Assembly (NCBI GenBank): GCA_029582265.1
Contig: CM055837.1
Span: 13,968,777 to 14,032,776, forward strand
DNA: 64,000 bases
Source: Zoroaster sp. YZ-2022
Lineage: Eukaryota; Echinodermata; Asteroidea; Forcipulatida; Zoroasteridae
Direction of reading: 5' to 3'
The notes under the pieces were generated by a model. That model searched no databases, was not told where the DNA came from, and saw only the letters and a list, made by a program, of their open reading frames with translations. The position numbers and the translations under genes are program-made. Shown here piece after piece: positions 11,901 to 22,400 of this stretch (position 1 is its first letter; every line of letters begins with the position of its first letter).

Positions 11901-13013
11901 TTTTTATGGAGTGTAAAACAATAACAATGAATTGCAATATACAATGTAATTACAATCATGTATAATTATGTTTACAGATGTAGGAAACATTAAAAAATAC
12001 AATGTTTTGTGAAGTATTATAGTTCTGGTATTTATACCAGTCTGCCTAAACATAGTTAAAACGTACAAGGTAACTATAATGCACTTTATATTAATATTTT
12101 ACAAAATAAAATACCAGGACACAATATATATACTACAAACATTATAAAATTATAACCATTGTACATGAAAATAAATTTTGTGCGCCGGCGGGACACGGAC
12201 ACAGCTCGGGTGCATTATGATGTCACCCGCTTTGTAGTCTGGTTTACTTTCACCATTTGACATAATGGTACAGTCCTTTTAAGTTGCGCAAGCAAGATGT
12301 CGGCCAATACTACTGAGTACTGGCTGCAGCAAAGAAAATCATTTTTTATTGCTAATTAAAACCACATTTTCAAAAACTGAAACCCTGTATGTATGCCACT
12401 CTCTCTTATAAACATATTTATAACTTTATTTTTTAGTTTTCCGAGCATTTAGAAAATGTTGTCCTCAGTTGTCGATTTTTAGTAGGACCCGTGACCGGCA
12501 ATGTTTTTATGGGACATAACATTAAAACATGGATCCACTTACCCAGCAACTTTATCACTTTTTGAAATCACTTAGGCCTACTGCCTGAAAAATCCACTTA
12601 CCTCCACTCCGGTAAGTGGGTAAGCGGGAATTTCGAGACTTGAAATTGAATCTCACCCCTTACAAACTTGCCCCCTGCTGGTATAAATTCGCTCCCCGGC
12701 AAACTCGCCCCCGACAAAATCGCTTAACGTTAACTTAAAGAATTTCCCATGCAGTTTTACCTTCATCTTCTTCATGATCAAAGCTCAGTAAACTACCCGA
12801 GCCAGCTGCAATAACGCCACCGACTTCCACATCTACTCCACTTCTATCTTTCTTCTTATTTTTTTTCTCCGCAATTTTTTGCTGCAATGTTTTCTGAACG
12901 TGTTTAACTTGTGTGTGATAATCTTCTTCCAAAAATGGAATTTGGTCAGTCTTTTCGCTTTCTCCGTCGCTACTTTCTTCCCTCTGACGGATGTTCCTTT
13001 TCTTTTTAAACAT
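2825..13013 (-). CDS. PAXBP1: PAXBP1 (GCFC1) homologue, first five exons, partial
   Basis: PAXBP1 is a nuclear protein of the GCF/GC-rich-sequence-binding-factor family, linked to PAX3/7 and to splicing complexes (family knowledge). Five exons on the minus strand encode about 299 residues and join without frame conflict; all four introns inside the window are phase 1, and exon 5 also ends in phase 1. Matches to human PAXBP1 from memory: MFKKKRNIRQREES at the start, SLLSF then EVFQIRKSSHSKK, GMIPDAAYIFAARKKRQKAR, and EMLRWEQEQIKKGTSVPQV. The N-terminal part is charged and low complexity, as expected. The gene runs off the left edge; I found no further exon between 1 and 2824, so that stretch is probably intron 5. 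The start is the only ATG giving the conserved MF-basic N-terminus. Confidence 0.95.
2924..4249. other. PAXBP1 intron 4, nothing recognised
   Basis: 1.3 kb of AT-rich intron; an ORF-like stretch at 2949-3146 shows no family similarity. Confidence 0.5.
4250..4513 (-). CDS. PAXBP1: PAXBP1 exon 4
   Basis: The acceptor is TATTTGCAG and the donor GAAA|GTATGC. Encodes MIPDAAYIFAARKKRQKARE and an acidic segment with SRLIRDDDND, matching human EIPDAAFIHAARKKRQMARE and RLVREDENDA. The best-conserved PAXBP1 exon in the window. Confidence 0.95.
4981..5332 (+). mobile_element. tRNA-Leu-derived SINE with (ATT)n tail
   Basis: The head GTGTCGTGGCCGAGCGGTCT has an A box and GGGTTCGAATC a B box. The body includes CTCTCCACCCAGGGG and ends GGTGGATACGTGCGCTATAT followed by (ATT)n. 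The same family occurs at 39952, 47746 and 57084. Located in PAXBP1 intron 3. Confidence 0.88.
5533..5622. mobile_element. 90-bp TTAA-type MITE, copy A
   Basis: Near-identical (inverted) to 44681-44770. Ends GTAACCTTAACTCTCTAG and CTTAGGGAGTTAGGGTTAA; one flanking TTAA is mutated to GTAA. Confidence 0.75.
5680..5860. repeat. Dispersed repeat related to 45505-46250
   Basis: Shares GGCCATGATAT, ATATTATCATCTCAATAC and GAAATATGAACTACTTTTA with the longer copy at 45.5 kb. Confidence 0.55.
6119..6446. mobile_element. TTAA-flanked MITE, 328 bp (piggyBac-like)
   Basis: Ends TTAACCCTCCTATG and CATAGGAGGGTTAA. The inside is built of degenerate TTTTGAAAGG repeats. It lies 54 bp from PAXBP1 exon 3. Confidence 0.75.
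6500..6628 (-). CDS. PAXBP1: PAXBP1 exon 3
   Basis: The acceptor is TTGTACTTCAG and the donor CCTG|GTAAGA. Encodes GNGITDKHKLSKEMILNGMD and an acidic helix ending QVPVIAPG. Support is phase, splice sites and the reading frame through to the next conserved exon. Confidence 0.85.
6706..6860 (+). repeat. Penelope-type terminal fragment with hammerhead-like core
   Basis: CTGAAGA (6748-6754) then GATCAGAGTATACGGATC and GAAAC, followed by TTCTTTTCAGAACT and a CTACATGGTGTAGC end. Related to 32554-32809 and 59946-60524. Confidence 0.5.
7010..8020. mobile_element. hAT-like element, 1.0 kb
   Basis: Ends CAGAGATGCCAACAT and ATGTTGGCATCTCTG; the same CAGAGATGCCA terminus is seen at 30948-32228. Flanks share only the palindromic CATATG, not a full 8-bp duplication. 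An inner inverted repeat (CTGCTTACCACAGAATTCTG / CGCAGAATTCCGCAGTAAGC, about 7390-7475) suggests a nested insertion. Confidence 0.6.
8021..8577. other. No recognised feature
   Basis: AT-rich PAXBP1 intron 2 sequence. Confidence 0.4.
8578..8655 (-). repeat. SINE 3'-tail remnant beside PAXBP1 exon 2
   Basis: On the minus strand it reads GGTGGATATGTGCGCGCTAC then (ATT)n, the tail of the tRNA-derived SINE family; it starts within a few bases of the exon 2 donor. Confidence 0.6.
8658..8810 (-). CDS. PAXBP1: PAXBP1 exon 2
   Basis: The acceptor is TACTCAACAG and the donor AAGG|GTATGT. Encodes EGEVFQIRKSSHSKKVAKKL and a basic helix-like stretch; human has EEVFKVKKSSYSKK. A SINE-tail remnant lies immediately downstream of the donor. 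Confidence 0.92.
9300..9425. repeat. Dispersed repeat shared with 43230-43450
   Basis: Shares AAGATTGCGT-TAGTTCTAGAA, CGCTTCAAGC and CAGGCTGGCACACTTCATGT (inverted) with intron 6 of OCRL. Confidence 0.6.
10600..10670. repeat. Dispersed repeat shared with 62300-62355
   Basis: The stretch including ATTTGGATAGAAAAGTGGCG and ATTCTACATTCTTTCC is repeated near 62.3 kb. Confidence 0.6.
10680..12725. mobile_element. Nested fold-back (inverted repeat) region in PAXBP1 intron 1
   Basis: Three layers are visible. Outer: direct and inverted CTCGCCCC / CACTTACCCAGCA motifs near 10690 and 12540-12720. Middle: GACAACTCGACCC repeats at 10928-10988 facing GGTCGAGTTGTC repeats at 11367-11567. Inner: 245-bp arms 11607-11852 and 12262-12503. 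It ends about 35 bp from exon 1. Confidence 0.65.
12761..13013 (-). CDS. PAXBP1: PAXBP1 exon 1 (start codon)
   Basis: ATG at 13013-13011; donor GAAG|GTAAAA. Residues 1-84 start MFKKKRNIRQREESSDGESE, contain a Lys-rich stretch (TLQQKIAEKKNKKKDRS) and end SLLSFDHEEDE, like the human ASLLSFQDEEEE. Confidence 0.92.
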
Positions 13014-14149
13014 TTTGAGGTATTTTCAACAATCAAACATGGTACAAAATTCAGACAATATGAGAAACTTCATCAACATGTTTTGTAATTGTAGCGATTC
13101 CTACCCTCGATATCACGCGCGCTGGCCAGACGTAGACTAGACTAGAAGCACCACAAGTACAGTAGACCCAACTCCAAATTCAGGCCCAACCCCGAATAAT
13201 ATAGTGCGCTCAGCTTATAATGGCGTCAAATAGCGAAAAATGCGTCATTGTCACTTACGTATGTGTGCGTGTGCATGTGCATGCACAAAGTGTGTGTCAC
13301 ATAGTTAAATTTAACGAAAAGTGTTTTTTATCATATCTCTGGCTACTTAGCGCCCCAATTTATTTAATTACTTGGTTACAATCCCAATTAGTTTCCCAAT
13401 AGGCCTACACTATATGAAAATGCACATCAGACCATAATATGCACAATGTGCGTGCAACATGGCACTAAATTTAACAAAGTGTTTCAACCTAAAATATTAA
13501 AATTGTAAATTTTTCTTTCAAAAATGTGTTTATCATATCCCTGGCTGCTATAGCGCCCGAATGAATTACTTGCTTAATTAGCCCAACCCAATCAATTTCC
13601 CAAATACACTATAATTTCCATAGTATGTGCACAGAGCAAAGTCCTTATATGGTATGTGCGACAATGCGACATGGCTAACTTTAAAGGGTCAACAGGGCAT
13701 GGAATCGGATTGCTAGTTTTAGATTTATTCAGTGACTGAAAATAATACCGTACACAGTAAGGTCATATTACCGTTGCTGCTACATAATGTGTTTATCTTA
13801 AAACAGGACACGATTCCATGCCTTATTGAAAGTGTTTATGACTATAATGTCTTTAAAAATGTTGTTTTACATGTAATTTTGATTCATCTTGTTACTTACC
13901 CGGTATTTTATTATGTAGTTTATACAAACAAGGTCTCCCTGTCTCACCCTCGGATCACCAGGTCTCGACTACAACACTGCCAATCATCTCTCATTATATA
14001 TTTGAGATAGCTTCATCTTCTCAGATCACTGTAATGTCTCTATTTGTTTATTTTATTGACTCATTAAGTCAACTGAGCCGACTGTTTCTTTGCTATTTGT
14101 TATGTTTCTTTGCTATTTGTTTTAAACATATATTATATATAAAATGCGG
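13014..14149. other. Upstream region of PAXBP1 with a degenerate duplication
   Basis: No TATA box or clear promoter motif was recognised next to the start codon. A degenerate tandem duplication is visible (13322-13415 and 13520-13620, both reading TTATCATAT-C-CTGGCT), followed by a dispersed repeat copy at 13690-13860. Confidence 0.4.
13690..13860. repeat. Dispersed repeat, GGCATGGAATCGGA family, copy 1
   Basis: Ends ACAGGGCATGGAATCGGA and GATTCCATGCC; inner AAGGTCATATTACCGT. Related copies at 19527-19660 and 21957-22155. Confidence 0.6.
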
Positions 14150-14775
14150 AATTCAATCCTCGTACCCCTCACTTGGCATGCACGCACTCTAACGACTGAT
14201 CTAACTATATTTGTTAGGTTAAAAATATATTTAAAGTTAAAATACCATTTTAAATATTTTAAATAAATTTAAAAGTTTTTACAAAAATACTATTTTTCTG
14301 GGCAGGATTCAATCCTGTGACCTGCCACTTGGCAGTCACGCACTCTAACAACGGAACTAACTGTTAATATCTTATATATTTGGTAGGTTAAACAAGTTAA
14401 AAGACCCAAGAACACAAATTTCATGTATTTTTATTATATGATGAATAAATGGAACCTTGAACCTTGAACCTTGAAGACTATTTTAAATGTTTTAAACAAA
14501 ATTAAAAGTTTTTACCAAAACACCATTTATGTCCGCGGGATTCAATCCTGGTACCTGTAGCTTGGCAGTCACTACGCACTCTAACAACTGTGCTAACCGC
14601 TGTTTCTTATATATTTCGGAGGTGTTTTTGTAAAATAATTTGTTTAAAACATTTAAATGGTATTTTAACTTCAAATATATGTTTAACCTAACAATTATGG
14701 AAGAAACAGTTAGCTCAGTGGTTCGAGTGAGTGAATGCTAAGCTACAGGTACCAGGATTGAATCATGCACAGAAT
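14150..14775. repeat. Cluster of four degenerate tRNA-like units
   Basis: Three units on the minus strand (about 14150-14215, 14300-14365, 14530-14605) and one on the plus strand (14705-14770). The clearest reads TTAGCTCAGTGGTTCGAGTG ... CCAGGATTGAATC, an A box and altered B box. Spacers share TTTTAAA-AAAGTTTTTAC. Confidence 0.55.
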
Positions 14776-15069
14776 CCCTGCAGTGGCAGCTTCTAGCCTA
14801 CATACAGTCCCACATTGTTCAGTTCATTTTCCACATCATCTGGGATATGAAAGAGGATATTAATCAAAAGCTTGAAAATTATATTTGATATAATTAAATA
14901 AATGAATGCATTTATTTTACTTTCATGAATTTGTACAGATATTAAATATTTTACAATAAGCTAAATTAAACATACGTTTTATGTAAAGTAAGCAGTTGTA
15001 TTATAAATCAACAAGTACATTTAGTCACCAACAAAATTTTGTTGCTTATCTTCACATCCTGCTCTTCTT

Positions 15070-16290
15070 CACATAGCCACCTCCCATTCCACCAGTGAAT
15101 GGTTGGTAAGCCACCTCCCATGCCACCCACTGATAGATAGCTGACCAATGAATGGTTGGTAGGCCACCTCCCATGCCACCCACTGATAGATAGCTGACCA
15201 ATGAATGGTTGGTAGGCCACCTCCCATGCCACCCACTGATAGATAGCTGACCAATGAATGGTTGGTAAGCCACCTCCCATGCCACTCACTGATAGATAGT
15301 TGACCAATGAATGGTTGGTAAGCCACTTCCCATGCCACCCACTGATAGATAGTTGACCAATGAATGGTTGGTAAGCCACTTCCCATGCCACTCACTGATA
15401 GATAGTTGACCAATGAATGGTTGGTAGGCCACCTCCCATGCCACTCACTGATAGTTGACCAATGAATGGTTGGTAAGCCACTTCCCATGCCACTCACTTA
15501 TATTTGACCAATGAATGGTTGGTAAGCCACCTCCCATGCCACTCACTTATATTTGACCAATGAATAGTTGGTAAGCCACCTCCCATGCCACCCACTGATA
15601 GATAGCTGACCAATGAATGGTTGGTAAGCCACCTCCCATGCCACACACTAATAGATAGTTGACCAATGAATGGTTGGTAAGCCACCTCCCATTCTACCCA
15701 CTGATAGATAGTTGACCAATGTATTCACCTCCCATGCCACCCACTGATAGATAGTTGACCAATGAATGGTTGGTAAGCCACCTCCCATGCCACTCACTTA
15801 TATTTGACCAATGAATAGTTGGTAAGCCACCTCCCATGCCACACACTAATAGATAGTTGACCAATGAATGGTTGGTAAGCCACCTCCCATTCTACCCACT
15901 GATAGATAGTTGACCAATGTATTCACCTCCCATGCCACCCACTGATAGATAGTTGACCAATGAATGGTTGGTAAGCCACCTCCCATGCCACCCACTGATA
16001 GTTGACCAATGAATGGTTGGTAAGCCACCTCCCATGCCACCCACTGATAGTTGACCAATGAATGGTTGGTAAGCCACCTCCCATGCCACCCACTGATAGA
16101 TAGCTGACAATGAATGGTTGGTAAGCCACCTCCCATGCCACCCACTGATAGTTGACCAATGAATGGTTGATAAGCCACCTCCCATGCCACCCACTGATAG
16201 ATAGCTGACAATGAATGGTTGGTAAGCCACCTCCCATTCTACCCACTGATAGATAATTGACCAATGAATAGTTGGTAACTTTAATACAAA
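15070..16290. repeat. Intergenic minisatellite, unit about 54 bp, about 22 copies
   Basis: Unit contains GACCAATGAATGGTTGGTAA then GCCACCTCCCATGCCACCCA and CTGATAGATAGTT. Units vary in length by 4-bp GATA steps and internal deletions. It lies between the OCRL 3' end and the PAXBP1 start. Confidence 0.9.
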
Positions 16291-17702
16291 TTATACTGGT
16301 ACTGATTATCAACAAATTATCAATTTACATCCTATTTTGCCTTAAACCAAACCACATAATCAGAAAAATGGCCCAATACTAATAAATTCCTAAATACTAT
16401 AAACAATAATCTCTATATTATCTCAATTTGTAAAAGCTATAGTACTGTTTTATAAATATTACAATTTAATAAATTTAATATAAGCATAAAACAAAAAACA
16501 CATTATGACAACAAAACCTTAAAACCCTAAAACATTACCAAAATATGTAAACAAATGATAAAACACTAACTTTTGATGAACATACATCTTGTAGATACTT
16601 AGGCCTAGGCCTAGGCCTAGACTGATTGAATTACAAGATTATTTATATAAAAAAAAATCTCACAGGAGTAAAAATTGATTGTTAATCAACAGTTCTAATT
16701 TTATTCTTAAATAATGTTTTGGTTTAGTCTCTTCAATTCTTTCTTTTACACAGGGATTTTCGTTTTTACACTTCAGATTATGACCAAACTTAACAAAAGG
16801 CTATGCCCAAACTTGTGAGTAGAAAATAATAATTTCATCATTATGTCACCGGGAAAACAAATATCAGACAAATTTTTCCATTGTAATCTCACATCAGCCA
16901 CAATGCTAATTGGCTAAAAAAATCCAATGCTCAAAATTGAGAATAAATACACATTTAAAGAATGGTGACTTTAGATGCTATGTACATTGTACATGTATAT
17001 GGTTGTTTTCTACCTCATTTCATTGGTGTAGTTTTGGGGTAGACTGGTTATAGTCTTGTATTTTGTTGTGATTTGGAAGTGTGATGTTGGCATTTCTTCT
17101 ATGACATCACCACAACAAGCTTTTGTTTAGATTTATGATACAGAGACACACATCTAGTTTCAATTGAAGGTATATCTCATGGCATATTAATGCAACAATT
17201 GATTCACAAAATGTTTACAAAAATATCAAATGAACTTCTATAAGACCAGAATAGAGTAAACATGTGAGAATAGAGTAACACTGGACATTTTAAATACTAC
17301 AAGGATATTATAAAATACTCACACACACACCTGTATATAAAACTTGTCTTACTTCCTCCATGTATGCAGAATTGAACTGATAGATTTATAATATATTTCT
17401 AGATGCCTATATGTAGATAGCTTACACTGTACTTTGGATTAGGTGGGACGAGATGGGTAGGAAGAGCAAGAGGAATAATGCAGATCAGGTCAAGGTAAAG
17501 AAATATTTATACTTATTGGTGCTGAGCATAAAATAAAAAATTGCTAAAATATAAATAAAGGCTAAATAAAACTATAACTTCAGATACAACATCTAAAATG
17601 TGAATGGGTCTGGTTAACAGCAAATAAAAACATTCAAACAACATTCGTAAATGCCCATCATTGTTAAGATAATCTGATTGGTGAGAACTGTCCATTTAGA
17701 AT
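16291..17702. other. Intergenic AT-rich stretch
   Basis: Only a short AGGCCT-type repeat at about 16600-16620 stands out; no gene seen. Confidence 0.45.
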
Positions 17703-17815
17703 TGTTTGGAACCACTGTTTGGGAACCCCTGTTTGGGAACCCCTGTTTGGGAACCCCTGTTTGGGAACCCCTGTTTGGAACCCCTGTTTGGAACCCCTGT
17801 TTGGAACCACTGCTC
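17703..17815. repeat. Minisatellite, 13-15 bp unit, about 8 copies
   Basis: Unit GTTTGGGAACCCCT, with shorter GTTTGGAACCCCT versions at the right. Confidence 0.9.
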
Positions 17816-18803
17816 AATTTTGGGAAATAAAAGTGGAATTGTTTTCTTGTCATGTACTGAGCTGATGTTACTTGTGTTCCTCATGCATACTTCAAATGGG
17901 TTTAGTAGGCTTTATTTTAATAGTTTCTTTAAACAAATTATATATAAATTCAAAACTATGGCAGGCATTTCCGAATGGAATGAAAGTACAACACCACAGT
18001 CTTCATCACAATATAATATCCTTTGACATGTTGAAATGGCCAAAGATGATATTGGATATTAGCTAAGTCCTATATCACTCCTGACCACGCCTAAGTAAAC
18101 TTAAATCTGACTAGAGTGTTGGATGTTTTTCCCTTATTACTTTCTGTGCCTATTCAGGACAGAAACAAGAATTCCTCCTTTCCTCAACATCTAAGTACCT
18201 TTGAAACACATCACATAATATAGATACTTGAGATTAGTATTGAGAGATGAAATGGTAAACAGAATAGTTCATCTTAACCCATTCCACGTCTTTACACCTC
18301 ACCTGCCGTTTAATCATCTTCAAAAACCAAGATGTGAGTAAATGGTTGGCATCTAAAAGCCAGCCATTGCATTAACAATAGACATTACACTAGTCTCTTG
18401 CTTATTATTGGTTGTAACAGTGGTATTTATATACAATTCTATGATTTAAACAAACTTTCATTTGTATACCTGATTTAATATACAATGGGAATTAATATAA
18501 CAAAACAATTACGAAATGGATTGGTTGATTTGCCTTTGACATTCTCAAATGACCCAATTAAAATAAAACCATTAAAATCTACTCAAGCTACTGTAGTGAT
18601 AATTAGCAAATACAAATGTATAATTTAAGTACATAACATTTGCTGAGGGGATTATGACTTAAGTTAGACATTTGATAGCATGATGAATGTCTCTCATGGC
18701 TACATGATTATAGATTCCAATATCAAAGCTACAGGTACCATACCATCATTCATATTATACACAGGCATTTTGTTCAGAGTTGGTTACATTGCTTTTCAAC
18801 ATA
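17816..18803. other. Intergenic, nothing recognised
   Basis: AT-rich, no exon-like segment; may include the OCRL 3' UTR end. Confidence 0.4.
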
Positions 18804-19271
18804 TTTATTGAATGACAAAATGGTCATCCTGTTGGTAAGTTGATACATAATACACGCACACATTGGTAGTACATGCATTATTTTTGCTACTTCTGGTTCC
18901 AAAACTGGGATACTGTCGTGTGTAATTTAACCTAAATTCACTGATTAATGTTCAAAAGCGAATCCTGAGGCAGAAATTGACTTTGTTAATAAGATTTTCA
19001 GTCTTTACAACACCTATACGTTAAAAGCAACTCCCAAGCTTTCTAATTTATTGCATAAATCCTATATGAAAAAGGTGGTCAATGCATTTCCAATGTGCGT
19101 GGTTTATGTTGGAATTACATCACACTTACCAACAAGATTTAAAGTGCCACTCTTGTCTTTTTGGTGTCCATGGTAACAGAAGAAACCAATGAGTTGAGAT
19201 AAGTGATTTACCATCAATGATTAATACCATGTATGCATGTTACTGTATCAGTCTTATGCTGATTCAGTGTA
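18804..19271 (-). terminator. OCRL 3' flank with candidate polyadenylation signals
   Basis: AATAAA occurs on the minus strand at 19052-19047 (about 220 nt after the stop) and at 18809-18804 (about 460 nt after). Either could end the mRNA; the choice cannot be made from sequence alone. Confidence 0.35.
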
Positions 19272-19417
19272 TCACTCATCATATTCATTAATGATGAACT
19301 GATAGACAAATGTAGCCTTCTTACGAGATATCTGTTGATTATAGGTACGGCCTTTAGCCAAGGTGGAATCACGCTCACTGGGAGGCACTCTCAGGAATAT
19401 TTCACCAAATACCGTAG
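19272..19417 (-). CDS. OCRL: OCRL exon 22 (last coding exon)
   Basis: The acceptor is GACCAAACAG. Residues 986-1033 begin [17 protein letters not shown] and end at TGA (19274-19272). The C-terminus is a few residues longer than in human OCRL. Confidence 0.92.
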
Positions 19418-22400
19418 CTGTTTGGTCAGAAAATAAATTAAATGGAAAATATGTATCAACTTGAAGCATTATTACAATATAGCATGACTGCACGTTTAAA
19501 AGGACAGTCGTCATCGTTTAAGAAGAACACAGTGACTGAAAATTACTGGCTCATTTATGCAAAGGCAACGGAATTACGACCTTACCATGTGGGGTATTAT
19601 TTTCAGTTGCTGAGTTAATCTAAAACTAGCACTCCGATTCCATGCCCTGTCGATCGTGATGATTGTTTATCAGTTACTCACACTGGAAACAAACAACTTG
19701 AACTACAGATGAGGCAAGGCCAGGTCAATACCCTCAGTCAGTCTAAATCATCAACTGTACAATGTATATCAATATTCTATCAAGTAATCTTACCAAGTGT
19801 TTTTGTATCCAGTTTATTTTCATCACTATTCATCAAGAGTTCCCTGATGAAGGCAGCTAGATACTTGAAAACATTGCGATGGCTTCTTGGTATTTGAGTT
19901 AAAACCTACATAATTGAATAATAAAAACACGTAATAATTCTAAAATTATGAAAAATTATGGTAAAATGTCTGCAAATGCATCCAAACTTCATGAAAATCA
20001 AGAGATGTGTATAAAAACCAACCTATTGGCTTATTTCATTGTGTCGTCATTAAGAAGGAGAATATTCGCACCGTGCATGAGTTGTTGATTAAAAGGGCAG
20101 CAATAGTGCGTTGGATTTGGCGTATTTTGCCATTGATGTGTGTATTGATCACTGGCTGCCAGAAGTACACAAGTGCGTATAGAGTGTACGCACAATGCTC
20201 CCTTGATGCCATAGTGGCTATCATCAAGACACTGGATACAATTTGACCACTAGAGGGCTACGATGTGAACAGAGCAAATACGGGCTTTAAAGACTGTGAC
20301 AGCTTAAATATACATAAAACCATTATCGCAAATATTGACGATCTTTTTTCAACCAAAATGCAAGCACCCTCTTCCAACCCACCAAAACAAAAAGGAAAGA
20401 AAAGGGAAAAGGAACTAATGGAACATATCTACACAGGCACATTAGCATATTGGGACACTGTAATAAAGTATTGCTACATTTGAAGGCTATTCTATCAAGC
20501 TTTAAAATGTCATCTCCAAATCCTAACTGTAATTGTGCCATTAATATTTTCCAGATGAACACAAATCCTACCTGTTTGCAGAGGAGAAAGTTGTTAGTAC
20601 ATTCTAGACACTTGTTGTAGTACTTATATGGAATGACTGGCTCTCTCAGTGACTCTAGGAACATCAGAAGAGCCTCAGCTACAGAGTGTAGACTTCCAGC
20701 TAAAGGTATCATACATTAAGGAAAGCTTGCCAAAATATTCATGAATAAACAGATCAACATTTATCTTTAAATAGACCCTAACAGTTAAACTGAAAGCCCC
20801 AACCTATCAGCGCTAAACTGAAGAAACAGTAGTTTTTGCCATGCATATCACCTTAAATTAAATCAAGCACAATGAATGCATACATGCTTGTAAGGGTTTT
20901 TCACACTAGTCAAATCCCCGGGGGCGTCCCCAGGGAATTACAGTCGGCCTTTTAACACTTGGATCGCTTTACCCCCAGTCTGCCCCGGCAAATGGTGATC
21001 CCCAGTGGAATAGCCACCCCTGCTCTGGAGTAGGGGTAAGCAGTAAAACCCTGGGGGCTTAAGAATCCCCCGGGGAATAACAACTAGTGGGAAACAAAAG
21101 CAGGTTGTGCTTACCCCAGTTTACGTGGCAGATAAACGTAAACACAAAGGTCAGAGGTCCAAAAAAAAAAAAAACAAGGTCAGGAAATGCGCGCTTAATA
21201 AATTGCGTGGTCTCAGTTCAAGCTGTTTATTTCTACAGATTTGTATCCAAGTATTTATAAAGTTTTGTTGTATTTTATAGAAACTAAATATCAACGAAAA
21301 CATTATTTTCACTTTATATTTTTTGAAGAATTTATCAATTTCCCAAACTGATGATTTTGTAGTAAGTTAAATTTGAAATTGTTTTGGACGAGGTAAAATT
21401 GTTAGTCTTGCCTGTACCAAATGAGCACCCTTTCTCTGTAAAATACACAAATACACGTAAATTAATACACACATGCATATTTTTTGTTGAGCTACATCAT
21501 TGTTCATGTTATGTGTAGCCATTTTGATTGTTTACGAGTACGTACACACATTGCATACTGGGATTGCGGGCTTCTGGTTAACCACATTCATGACTTCCGT
21601 TAGCCAAAATAATACAGCGCAGTTGCCCTGGGGTTTTATCCTAGTGTGAAACGTGCGTGCAGAACCCCGGGGAATAAGGACCCAGGGAATATGCGGGTGG
21701 GGACAGTGTGAAACTGCGGTGGGGTAACCGTGGGGTAAAAAAACTCCCGGGACCTCCCTGGGGTCGTATTCCCAGGGGATAAGATCTGTAGTGTGAAAAG
21801 GGCTGTAGACTGATGTATGAGGGGTGTGATTTGACAAAAAATAGAAACAATTTTAATTTTGCGAGCAGCATCACAAATGACATTACCAGCTCATAGTTTG
21901 TGTAAGGTAGTAACATTAAAAAATTGTCAGAAAGATATCCAATCAAACAGCACTAATTCCATTCCCTGTTTATAACGATAAACAGGGCATGGAATTGGAG
22001 TGAGTATTTTTTGGATTAAATGAGAGACTGCCATAATACCCCACATGATAAGGTCATATTACCGTAGCAGCTGCATAAATGAAACAGTAATTTTCAGTCA
22101 CTGTGTTTATCTTAAACTAGGATTCCATGTCCTGTTGAAAGTCTGCTATGATCATGGTGATACAGCCCCTTTAACCGAAATGGTTATGTTGACAATGCAG
22201 TTGTCTATTAAGTGGATGGCATGAGCATGTTTTCACCATCATTAAGGATGGGCAGAGATTACCTTGATCAACATTCCGGTCCAATGTCAAATGTCATCCC
22301 ACCAGAAGTTACATTTGGGAGAATATTTAAGCGCCTTTTTAATGCTAGATTTCATCTTAACTTTAAAGTTACAAACAATATTAATATGACATATTCAGGC

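Noticed and set aside
15008..16315. Several 100-140 codon ORFs
   Set aside because: Frames through the 54-bp minisatellite; repeated WHGRWLTNHSLV-type peptides only reflect the repeat.
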